A program made the translations under genes and the position numbers. Source: Bacillota bacterium (GTDB lineage Bacteria > Bacillota > Clostridia > Christensenellales > CAG-138). From it: a DNA stretch of 62,529 nt. This document shows positions 43,743 through 51,046 of this stretch, in pieces. The notes beneath the pieces are model-generated. The model ran no database searches. It was not told the origin of the DNA and worked only from the letters and a program-made list of their open reading frames with translations. The stretch covers positions 1-62,529 of the forward strand of contig JAEWYO010000028.1 of NCBI GenBank assembly GCA_023395595.1. The letters are read 5' to 3'. The stretch's first letter is position 1, and the number at the start of each line of letters is the position of its first letter.

Positions 43743-44750
43743 CTAGATTGCCGCGCCCGTGATTGCGTCGATTCGGGCGAGCTCATCCGTCGTGAATGCA
43801 GGTGCGTTGAGAATGCCTAAATTTTTCACAATCTGCTCCGGCGACGATGCGCCGATGAGCACACTGGTCACCCGAGAACTGCGCAGCACCCAGCTCAACG
43901 CCAATTCGGAAAGACTCTGCCCGCGTGAGCGCGCAACTTCGTTGAGCGCGCGGATCTGCTCGAGCTTCTCCGGCGTGAGCTGTTCGCGCTTGAGAAACGG
44001 CCCGCCTTTGCCGATCCGGCTATCGTTCGGAATTCCGTCGAGATAGCGATCCGTCAGCAAGCCCTGCGCCAGAGGGCTAAAGCAGATGATGCCAAATCCG
44101 CATTCCTCGGCCGTTTGTTCGAGTTTGTCCGCCTCAATGTGACGATCAAAGATCGAATAGCGCACCTGATTGATCACAAACGGGCAATGCAACTCCCTGA
44201 GGATCGCGCCGGCTTCCCGCGCGGTCGCACTGTCATAATTCGACAGCCCGGCGTACAGCGCGCGCCCGCTCTTCACCGCCGTGTCGAGGGCGAGCATGCT
44301 CTCCTCCAGCGGCGTGTTTTTGTCCATGCGGTGGTGATAGAAGATGTCCACATACGGCAACCCCATGCGTTTGAGGCTCTGGTCGAGGCTCGCGAGCATG
44401 TATTTCCGGCTGCCCCAGTCGCCATACGGCCCCGGCCACATCGTGTAGCCCGCCTTAGTGCTGATGATCATCTCGTCGCGATAGGCAGCAAATTCCTCGC
44501 GCAGAATTTTCCCGAAGTTCGTCTCTGCGCTGCCAGGGAACGGGCCGTAGTTGTTGGCGAGGTCAAAATGCGTCACGCCGCGGTCAAAGGCCGCAAAGCA
44601 CATGTTTTTCATGTTTTGGTAGTCGTCGTTGGTGCCGAAGTTATGCCAAAGTCCCAGTGAAAGCAGCGGCAGCTTGAGCCCGCTCTTTCCGCTGGCGCGA
44701 TAGGTCATGTCCTGATAACGATTTTCGTTTGCGGTATAGGGCATATCCAT
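43743..44750 (-). CDS. Aldo/keto reductase (YghZ-like)
   Basis: A 335-residue NADPH-dependent oxidoreductase of the YghZ (glyceraldehyde-3-phosphate reductase) group. The start YRASGKSGLKLPLLSLGLWHNFG and the catalytic Asp/Tyr region HFDLANNYGP (about residues 61-70) with Lys in STKAGYTMWPGPYGDWGSRKYM are family marks. IIC-FSPLAQGLLTDRYL is also typical. Two in-frame ATG codons (44750 and 44744) are possible; GGGAGG fits the second better in spacing. Cellular substrate is unknown. Confidence 0.9.
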   Translation of the reverse strand: MDMPYTANENRYQDMTYRASGKSGLKLPLLSLGLWHNFGTNDDYQNMKNMCFAAFDRGVTHFDLANNYGPFPGSAETNFGKILREEFAAYRDEMIISTKAGYTMWPGPYGDWGSRKYMLASLDQSLKRMGLPYVDIFYHHRMDKNTPLEESMLALDTAVKSGRALYAGLSNYDSATAREAGAILRELHCPFVINQVRYSIFDRHIEADKLEQTAEECGFGIICFSPLAQGLLTDRYLDGIPNDSRIGKGGPFLKREQLTPEKLEQIRALNEVARSRGQSLSELALSWVLRSSRVTSVLIGASSPEQIVKNLGILNAPAFTTDELARIDAITGAAI

Positions 44751-44871
44751 TGTCCTCCCGATTCGATCGATTCTGCTGCGATGCTTCGCAAGCGGGGTCT
44801 ACTGCTCTATTGTAGCACATCACAAACGGATTCCAAACCGTGCCCAAGCGATTGAGCCTGCCTTTTCATTC

Positions 44872-44932
44872 AAAACGTTCATATAAAAATAAGAAAACGT
44901 TCATTGACTTTTTTGTGCAAATGCCGGAAAAT
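44872..44932 (+). promoter_or_regulatory. Cyclophilin gene promoter region with direct repeats
   Basis: AAAACGTTCAT occurs at 44872-44882 and 44894-44904, 22 bases apart (about two helix turns). TTGACT (44904-44909), 17 bases, GAAAAT (44927-44932) is a weak promoter just downstream. An activator or repressor could bind the repeats. Confidence 0.4.
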
Positions 44933-45012
44933 GAAGAGCGTCGTCAGCAGAAAAAGCGCGCGTCTTCTTGCAGCATTCGCTGATATTTTTGAGAAAATTC
45001 GGAGGATAACCT

Positions 45013-45564
45013 GTGATCACCAAAGTACCCGTAGCCACCATCGAAATGCAGACCGGCAGCGTCATCAAAATGGAGCTGTATTACGATATCGCACCCAACA
45101 CGGTCAAAAACTTCGTCACCCTCGCCAACAAGGGTTTTTATGACGGCACTATCTTCCACCGCGTGGTGAAGAATTTCGTCATTCAGGGCGGCGACCCGAC
45201 CGGCACCGGAACCGGCGGCCCCGGCTACCACATCAAGGGTGAGTTTTCCAACAACAAGCACCCGAACCACCTCTCTCATGAGCGCGGCGTGGTCAGCATG
45301 GCGCGGCAGGGCAACCCCTACAACCCGCCGGCGGCTTACGATTCCGCTGGCAGCCAGTTCTTTATTCTCCATGCGGACGCGAAGTATCTGGACAAAGATT
45401 ATGCAGCGTTCGGCATGGTGACTGAGGGTATGGACGTGGTGGACGCGATTGCATCCTGCGTCACCGGCGTGCACAGCAAGCCCATTGTCGAGCAGAAAGT
45501 GAAGACCATCCGCGTCGAAACATTCGGCGAAGAAATCGGCGAACCGGAGACGATTTCGGACTAA
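45013..45564 (+). CDS. Peptidyl-prolyl cis-trans isomerase, cyclophilin type
   Basis: A 183-residue cytoplasmic cyclophilin. FHRVVKNFVIQGGDPTGTGTGGPGY (about residues 48-72) contains the catalytic Arg and the Gln/Gly of the active site. AGSQFFIL and FGMVTEGMDVVD follow. It starts with GTG, with GGAGG eight bases upstream. A short acidic C-terminal tail is present. No signal peptide is seen. Confidence 0.95.
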   Translation: MITKVPVATIEMQTGSVIKMELYYDIAPNTVKNFVTLANKGFYDGTIFHRVVKNFVIQGGDPTGTGTGGPGYHIKGEFSNNKHPNHLSHERGVVSMARQGNPYNPPAAYDSAGSQFFILHADAKYLDKDYAAFGMVTEGMDVVDAIASCVTGVHSKPIVEQKVKTIRVETFGEEIGEPETISD

Positions 45565-45630
45565 AACCGTAAAATAGCCACAAAACCGCGCAAAATCACA
45601 GTAAAATTTGTACATCCCGTTCATATTCTA

Positions 45631-45684
45631 TTGACACATGCGCACCCGTCTGCTAGAATACATAAAAATCTTTATGTATTCTAG
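45631..45684 (+). promoter_or_regulatory. Strong promoter with perfect 14-base inverted repeat
   Basis: TTGACA (45631-45636), 17 bases, TAGAAT (45654-45659). CTAGAATACATAAA (45653-45666) is repeated in inverted form at 45671-45684 with a four-base gap, covering the -10 box and the start of transcription. It is a likely operator of the downstream MarR protein, or a hairpin in the leader. Confidence 0.8.
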
Positions 45685-45742
45685 CGGCGGGTGTTTTGCT
45701 TTGCACGCGAATACATGGAGGATCAATCACGAACAGGAAGTG

Positions 45743-46192
45743 ATGTTTGTGTCCCAACTCGGAATTGCCGAGGCGGTATCGGAGCTGTATAAAAACCTCC
45801 GGCTCTCGCATTACCGCAACCTCTTTGGCCAGCTCCGCGAAAAAGCGGGCAGCCTCAGCGCAACGGAGGCGTTCTCTGCAGAGGTGATCTATCTGCTGGA
45901 TCGTCCCACCATCGGCGAGTTTGCGGACTTCCTCGGCATCTCGCAGCCCAACGCGTCCTACAAAGTAACCTCTCTGGTCACAAAGGGATATTTGGAACGC
46001 GTGAACAGCGACGACGACCACAGGGAAGCGCACCTGCACGTCACCAGAAAATTTCTAGACTACTACGGACGGCAGCTGCCGGATATGAAAAGCGCGGTGT
46101 CTTCCGCGCTCAGCTCTTTTTCCGAAGCGGAGGTACAGCTCCTCACCCGTCTCTTTGGCAAGCTCAACCGCCATCTCGCCACGCAGGCGTAA
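45743..46192 (+). CDS. MarR family transcriptional regulator
   Basis: A 149-residue winged-helix regulator. The recognition region RPTIGEFADFLGISQPNASYKVTSLVTKGYLERVNSDDDHREAHLHVT (about residues 54-101) is typical of MarR. The start is the ATG at 45743, with GGAAG upstream; a GTG six bases later is possible. The perfect inverted repeat at its promoter suggests autorepression. It probably controls the following oxoamine synthase and SDR genes. Confidence 0.9.
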   Translation: MFVSQLGIAEAVSELYKNLRLSHYRNLFGQLREKAGSLSATEAFSAEVIYLLDRPTIGEFADFLGISQPNASYKVTSLVTKGYLERVNSDDDHREAHLHVTRKFLDYYGRQLPDMKSAVSSALSSFSEAEVQLLTRLFGKLNRHLATQA

Positions 46193-46293
46193 GGGCGATT
46201 GCTACCAAGGCTTGCTTTCTTCCCGCCCTGTCGCCAACCGGGGCGTGTGCGCGGCGGGGCAACCATCCACAATTTTGCATTTGGGGGTAAAGA

Positions 46294-47475
46294 ATGGATC
46301 TATTCGATAAGTGCGCACGCATGACTACGGTCAAAGAAACACGCGAAGCGGGCATCTATCCGTATTTTCACGCGCTGGAATCGCGTCAGGATGTCGAGGT
46401 CATGATGGAAGGCAAGCGCCGCATTATGCTCGGCTCCAATAACTATCTTGGACTGACCACGCATCCCGAAGTCGTCGAAGCGGGCATCCACGCCATGGAG
46501 CAATACGGCTCCGGCTGCTCGGGAAGCCGCTTTCTCAACGGCACGCTGCGGATGCATCTGGAGATTGAGCAGGAACTCGCGCGCTTTCTCAACAAAGAAG
46601 CTGTTGTAACGTTCTCAACGGGTTTCCAGAGCAACCTCGGCATCATCAGCGCAATCGTCGGCAAAGGCGACTTTGTCATCTGCGATAAGGAAAACCACGC
46701 GAGCATCTACGACGGCTGCAAGCTCTCGTTTGGCACGATGGTGCGCTATCGCCACGCGGACATGGAACACCTGCGCCACACGCTGGAGCAGATTCCGGAC
46801 ACGGCGGGCAAGCTCATCGTCACCGATGGCGTGTTCAGCATGGGCGGTGATATCGCGAAACTGCCGGAGATCGTCGCCCTGGCCAAAGAGTTCGGCGCAC
46901 GCGTGATGGTGGACGATGCCCACGGTCTCGGCGTGATCGGCAAAGGCGGACGCGGCACCGCAAGCCACTTTGGCCTCGAGGACGAGGTGGACATCTACAT
47001 GGGCACGTTCAGCAAATCCCTCGCCAGTCTCGGTGGCTACATGGCCTCCAGCCTTGAGGTCGCGGAATTCGTGCGTCACACCTCGCGTCCGTTCATCTTC
47101 TCCGCGTCCATGACCCCGGCGAGCTGCGCCTGCGCGCTGGCTGCCCTGCGGGTGCTGGAGCGCGAACCGCAGCGGGTTGATCGCCTGCAGGAGATCTGCC
47201 GCTATGTGCGCGCGGGGCTCACCGAGCGCGGCATTCCGCATAAATACACCGCGGATGTACCGATTATCCCGATCTATACCTACGAAACCATCCGCACGCT
47301 GACCATCGCAAAGATGCTCTATGAGGCAGGCGTCTACGTTAACCCCGTCCTGCCGCCCGCCACGCCCGCCACGGAGTGCCTGCTCCGCACGAGCTATATG
47401 GCAACGCTCAAGGAGCCGCTGCTCGACGAGGCGATGGACATCATGGCAAGTGTTCTCACGGAGGAAGCAAAATGA
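46294..47475 (+). CDS. Alpha-oxoamine synthase (serine palmitoyltransferase/KBL/BioF-like)
   Basis: A 393-residue pyridoxal-phosphate enzyme that joins an amino acid to an acyl-CoA. The PLP lysine is in GTFSKSLASLGGY (Lys about residue 238), the Asp-His pair in VDDAHGLGVIG (about 207-217), and the YGSGCSGSRFLNGT loop near 70. The segments AGIYPYFHALES, GSNNYLGLTTHP and SRPFIFSASMTPAS match serine palmitoyltransferase of Bacteroidota more than BioF in my recollection. 2-amino-3-ketobutyrate ligase remains possible. The reductase gene downstream overlaps by four bases. Confidence 0.88.
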   Translation: MDLFDKCARMTTVKETREAGIYPYFHALESRQDVEVMMEGKRRIMLGSNNYLGLTTHPEVVEAGIHAMEQYGSGCSGSRFLNGTLRMHLEIEQELARFLNKEAVVTFSTGFQSNLGIISAIVGKGDFVICDKENHASIYDGCKLSFGTMVRYRHADMEHLRHTLEQIPDTAGKLIVTDGVFSMGGDIAKLPEIVALAKEFGARVMVDDAHGLGVIGKGGRGTASHFGLEDEVDIYMGTFSKSLASLGGYMASSLEVAEFVRHTSRPFIFSASMTPASCACALAALRVLEREPQRVDRLQEICRYVRAGLTERGIPHKYTADVPIIPIYTYETIRTLTIAKMLYEAGVYVNPVLPPATPATECLLRTSYMATLKEPLLDEAMDIMASVLTEEAK

Positions 47476-48260
47476 AGCGCGTATGCGTGCTCACCGGCGG
47501 CAGCAGCGGAATCGGCAAAACGAGCGCAAAACTGCTTGCGCAAAACGGATTCACGGTCTATGAACTCAGCCGAAACGGCGCGGATGCGGGCGCAATTCGC
47601 CACATCACAGCGGACGTGACCGAACCGGAGCAAGTGGAAACCGCGATTGTAGCCATCTTCGAACAAGAAGGACAGATCGACCTGCTGGTCAACAACGCGG
47701 GCTTTGGGATCTCCGGCGCGGTGGAGTTCACCGACCCGAAGGAGGCGTTTGACCAACTCAACGTCAATTTCTTCGGCACGCTCAACTGCATTCAGGCGGT
47801 GCTTCCGCACATGCGCGCGCAAAAGAGCGGGCACATCGTGAACATCAGCTCCGTCGCCGCGCCGCTCGCGATTCCGTTTCAGTCGTTCTACAGCGCGACC
47901 AAGTCCGCGACCAACTCGCTCACCCTCGCGCTACGAAACGAGGTCAAACCCTTTGGCATTAAGGTCTGTGCGATTCTGCCGGGCGATGTAAAGACGGGCT
48001 TTACCTCGGCACGCAGAAAGAGCTGCGCAGGCGCGGAGGTGTACGGTGCGGCGATTGACCGCGCAGTCGCCGTCATGGAGCATGACGAGCAGAACGGCAT
48101 GCCGCCGGAACTGGTCGCAAAGGCGGTTCTACGTGCGGCAAACGCAAAGAACCCCAAGCCGCTCGCCACCGTCGGGTTCCAGTATCAACTCTTCGTGGTG
48201 TTGAGCAAGCTCTTGCCCACCGGCCTGACCAACGCGCTGGTCGGGATGATCTACAAGTAA
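47472..48260 (+). CDS. Short-chain dehydrogenase/reductase
   Basis: A 262-residue NAD(P)-dependent oxidoreductase of the classical SDR type. The cofactor loop is LTGGSSGIGK (residues 6-15), NNAG at about 76-79, catalytic Ser in NISSVA (about 125) and YSATK (Tyr about 138, Lys about 142). The late segment ending in LTNALVGMIYK suggests membrane-near function. Overlap with the oxoamine synthase makes reduction of its 3-keto product the natural guess (3-ketosphinganine reductase-like), not shown. Confidence 0.9.
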   Translation: MKRVCVLTGGSSGIGKTSAKLLAQNGFTVYELSRNGADAGAIRHITADVTEPEQVETAIVAIFEQEGQIDLLVNNAGFGISGAVEFTDPKEAFDQLNVNFFGTLNCIQAVLPHMRAQKSGHIVNISSVAAPLAIPFQSFYSATKSATNSLTLALRNEVKPFGIKVCAILPGDVKTGFTSARRKSCAGAEVYGAAIDRAVAVMEHDEQNGMPPELVAKAVLRAANAKNPKPLATVGFQYQLFVVLSKLLPTGLTNALVGMIYK

Positions 48261-48283
48261 TCCATTCCACACGATTTCTTCCG

Positions 48284-48320
48284 CAAACCCGCATCTTGTT
48301 TGGTGCGGGTTTGTGTTTTC
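48284..48320 (+). terminator. Terminator after the SDR gene
   Basis: CAAACCCGCA (48284-48293) and TGCGGGTTTG (48304-48313) form a ten-base stem followed by a T-rich stretch. Confidence 0.85.
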
Positions 48321-48416
48321 TGCTGAAATCTGCCGAATTTCTGCCGCTTTTGTTCCGCGTCGATTTCGATTTTGTCCTGTATCGTAAAGATAGAAAAACG
48401 AGTGGGGGTTCATAAA

Positions 48417-49364
48417 ATGGAACTGGAAGAGAAACAGCCACGCAGCGCAAAACAAACCCGCGCGCTGAAACTCGCGCTGGACGCGATCATGCTCGTGCTA
48501 TTGGTGCTGATGTACAAAAAGCAGGTCATCAGCCTGTCGTTTCACGAGATCGGCGGGCTTGCACTCATCGGATTATTCGTGATCCATCATCTGCTCAATG
48601 CGCGCTGGATTGCCGCCTCCACGCGCAGGCTCTTCTCCAAATCCACGCCGGGCATGGTACGCGCGCGGTATATCGTGGACGCGCTGCTGCTGGTCGCGTT
48701 CCTAACCGTCGGCATCACTGGCGTGCTCATCAACAAGACGCTGTTTGAGATTCACACTGCGGGCAACGCAAAGACGCTGCACTATTTCTCCGCCGCAATG
48801 TCCATTCTCCTCATGGGCGTGCATCTGGGCCTGCATGCGGAGTATATCTTCGGCAAGGTGTTTAAAAAGGGCGCAAACAAGATTGCAAAGGTCGCGACGG
48901 CTGTTGTACTCGCGGGATTGGTCACGTTCGGCGGATACAGCCTCACGACCACGCAGTTTGTTTCCTTCCTCTCTGCTCCGCTACGCGTGGCGCAGTTCTC
49001 GCACGGCAATGTTCAGCCGACTGGAGATGCCGCGCTGGATGGCGCATCGACAGAACGTCCAAGCGACATCAGCAAGCTACCGGAGCTTTCGGGCGATAGC
49101 GCCGCACAGCCGCCGCAAGACGGCGAGAGCGGCGCCCGGCACGGCGGTGACTCCACCGGACACTTCACGCCGCCGGACGGCGCAGAGGGCGTGAGAGAAG
49201 CCCGCGGCGAAGGCGGTTCCTCCAACGCCGCACTGCTGATTGCGCAGTATGTGAGCATCATCACGCTCTTTGGTGCGATCACCTACGGAGTGGTTCGGCT
49301 CACCGGAAAGAGAAAAGCCGTTGCAAAGAAAGAGCCTTCTACAGAACAGATACCTGCAAAGTAA
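48417..49364 (+). CDS. DUF4405-like membrane cytochrome-type protein
   Basis: A 315-residue membrane protein. Four helices lie in residues 15-180, with histidines placed in pairs (SFHEIGG, VIHHLLN, LHYFS and VHLGLHAEY) as in small b-type cytochromes; this matches the DUF4405 layout. A hydrophilic extracytoplasmic region (about 200-280), rich in Gly, Pro, Ser and acidic residues, is followed by a last helix and a basic tail. Heme binding and electron transfer are inferred. GGGGG precedes the ATG at 48417. Confidence 0.78.
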   Translation: MELEEKQPRSAKQTRALKLALDAIMLVLLVLMYKKQVISLSFHEIGGLALIGLFVIHHLLNARWIAASTRRLFSKSTPGMVRARYIVDALLLVAFLTVGITGVLINKTLFEIHTAGNAKTLHYFSAAMSILLMGVHLGLHAEYIFGKVFKKGANKIAKVATAVVLAGLVTFGGYSLTTTQFVSFLSAPLRVAQFSHGNVQPTGDAALDGASTERPSDISKLPELSGDSAAQPPQDGESGARHGGDSTGHFTPPDGAEGVREARGEGGSSNAALLIAQYVSIITLFGAITYGVVRLTGKRKAVAKKEPSTEQIPAK

Positions 49365-49381
49365 TCCAACCGATATGCAAA

Positions 49382-49417
49382 GCCCCCGTTCGCATGTGCG
49401 TTCGGGGGTTCTCGTTT
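49382..49417 (+). terminator. Terminator after the DUF4405-like gene
   Basis: CCCCCG (49383-49388) and CGGGGG (49403-49408), with an inner CGCA/TGCG pair, form the stem. A T-rich stretch follows. Confidence 0.75.
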
Positions 49418-49473
49418 TGGTGCATGGTTGACCAACGAAGATTGCGCTGCTGTATCGATTCGACGAAAAAATA

Positions 49474-49905
49474 CTACAGCTCTTTTTCGAATTTCACGCG
49501 ATAATAGATTCCGCTGCCGACCACGAACAGATACGCAAACACAACCAGCAGCACGACCGCCAAATCTACGTTCATCAGGGCAAGGGCAAGCATCATCGCA
49601 CCAAAGACAAACACCATCACATCATACGCCTTTGCTTTTGCGCGGTTGCTGATCTGTTGGTTCCGCTCGTCGTTGACCTCGATTTCCTTTTGCTTGATCA
49701 ATTCGGGGTGCTTTTTGAGGATGCTGCGCTCGATCACACCGGCAGTCCCCTGCCCGAAGAGACCGCAGCCGATGCCGACGAGCACATATGGCAGCGTCAA
49801 CAGGATGCCCTCTGTCGCGTTGGATGTTTTCACAAGAGTAAGCCCGCCTGCAAGCATAACAAGTCCAAGGATACCGAGCGCGGTTTGGAGTTTTTGGTTT
49901 TTCAT
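49474..49905 (-). CDS. Membrane protein paired with an Xre regulator
   Basis: A 143-residue protein with two N-terminal and two C-terminal hydrophobic segments and a charged middle (KKHPELIKQKEIEVNDERNQQISNRAKAKAYD, about residues 64-95). The DERN...A pattern resembles DUF2178-like proteins that are often encoded next to small Xre regulators. Function is unknown. The start overlaps the Xre gene stop by four bases. Confidence 0.8.
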   Translation of the reverse strand: MKNQKLQTALGILGLVMLAGGLTLVKTSNATEGILLTLPYVLVGIGCGLFGQGTAGVIERSILKKHPELIKQKEIEVNDERNQQISNRAKAKAYDVMVFVFGAMMLALALMNVDLAVVLLVVFAYLFVVGSGIYYRVKFEKEL

Positions 49906-50105
49906 ATGGATTCCTCCTCGTAGATGAAGATTTCTTCGATGGATACGTCAAAGTAGCGAGCGATTTTGAACGCCAGCAGGATTGAGGGATTGTATCGTCC
50001 GTTTTCCAGCGAGCCGATGGTCTGGCGGGATACTTCGAGAGCCGCCGCCAGTTCCTCCTGCCGAATCCCCCGCTGTTTTCGCAATTCTTCCAGCCTGTTT
50101 TTCAT
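49902..50105 (-). CDS. Xre family transcriptional regulator
   Basis: A 67-residue helix-turn-helix protein. The HTH is IRQEELAAALEVSRQTIGSLENGRYNPS (about residues 14-41), followed by IEEIFIYEEE, typical of the small YozG-like group. It likely regulates itself and the overlapping membrane protein gene. GGAGGAATC lies upstream of the ATG. Confidence 0.9.
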   Translation of the reverse strand: MKNRLEELRKQRGIRQEELAAALEVSRQTIGSLENGRYNPSILLAFKIARYFDVSIEEIFIYEEESI

Positions 50106-50217
50106 GATTCCTCCGTGGATGGGTTTTCTCGCAATGTAAAGCTAGCTTTCCATTATCATAGCACATACAAGAGAAATGTCAAGCGTGCTTTCCATTTTTT
50201 TGCGCAACGTGAGTGCA

Positions 50218-50350
50218 GCGGATCATATCCGCCCCTACAGGCGGCTTGAACCGATCCTCAATCAAGCCTTGTAAACGGTTATTCTTCTTTTTTCTTTCAC
50301 AACGTTACTCGAGTTACCATGCTAGGTCAGTAGGGGCGGATAGCATCCGC
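50218..50350. repeat. Inverted-repeat pair, possible MITE or REP-like element
   Basis: A 21-base sequence at 50218-50238 (GCGGAT-three bases-ATCCGC-CCCTAC) returns inverted at 50330-50350 with differences only in the three central bases. Each arm is itself palindromic. The 91 bases between hold no gene. It could be a small non-autonomous element or part of a REP cluster. Confidence 0.6.
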
Positions 50351-50377
50351 CCGATTTGCGCAATAACGCAAAAACAA

Positions 50378-50869
50378 AAACAGCACCCTTTTCGGGGTGC
50401 TGCTTTGTCTGTTTTGGAGCTGATGAGCAGATTCGAACTGCCTACCCATGTCGCCTGCGGCGACAAACAGAGGAACTCTGGGCAGCCATGAATGTCTGCC
50501 CGTTCGCGCCTGAAATCGATCCACCGGATCGATTTCTGCCTGCGGCAACGTCGCTTACCTCATTACCAAAATCGCTTCTTTGTGAGATAAACACACGTAT
50601 TTGCCATCTGCTGGAAAACAGAAAAACAGCACCCTTTTCGGGGTGCTGCTTTGTCTGTTTTGGAGCTGATGAGCAGATTCGAACTGCCTACCGATGTCGC
50701 CTGCGGCGACAAACAGAGGAACTCTGGGCAGCCATGAATGTCTGCCCGTTCGCGCCTGAAATCGATCCACTGGATCGATTTCTGCCTGCGGCAACGGCGC
50801 TCACCTCATTACCAAAATCGCTTCTTTGTGCGATAAACAGCACGTATTTGCCGTCTGCTGGAAACAAAA
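50378..50869. repeat. Two tandem units of 246 bases carrying tRNA-Thr fragments
   Basis: Units 50378-50623 and 50624-50869 are nearly identical. On the minus strand each has an anticodon-loop fragment of tRNA-Thr (complement of 50558-50569 and 50804-50815), an insert of about 111 bases, the T arm and acceptor 3' end of the same tRNA with CCA (50415-50446 and 50661-50692), then a terminator-like hairpin (CAGCACCCC/GGGGTGCTG). The insert contains palindromes, including GAAATCGATCC/GGATCGATTTC. I see no gene here. Confidence 0.8.
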
Positions 50870-50900
50870 AAATGGCATTCCGATTGGAATGTCATTTTTC
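50870..50900 (-). terminator. Terminator after tRNA-Thr
   Basis: On the minus strand AATGACATTCC pairs with GGAATGCCATT (one mismatch) and a T run follows, four bases past the tRNA CCA end. Confidence 0.8.
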
Positions 50901-50904
50901 TGTT

Positions 50905-50980
50905 TGGAGCTGATGAGCAGATTCGAACTGCCTACCTCCTCATTACCAATGAGGTGCTCTACCGACTGAGCTACATCAGC
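50905..50980 (-). tRNA. tRNA-Thr (GGT)
   Basis: A complete 76-base cloverleaf including CCA. The acceptor GCTGATG pairs with CATCAGC. The anticodon stem CCTCA/TGAGG holds the loop TTGGTAA, so the anticodon is GGT. The T loop is TTCGAAT. Fragments of this gene are repeated downstream (50378-50869). Confidence 0.95.
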
Positions 50981-51046
50981 GCTGCAACGAACATTATAGC
51001 GAAGCTAGCCGTTCATTGCAAGTGTTAATTTCGTCAAAATCGAATC

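Noticed and set aside
50218..50350. A full insertion sequence
   Set aside because: No transposase frame lies between the inverted arms and the total length is only 133 bases.
50356..50913. A 185-codon frame across the tRNA-Thr fragment units
   Set aside because: Its two internal repeats simply reflect the tandem DNA units, and it runs antisense through tRNA pieces and terminators.
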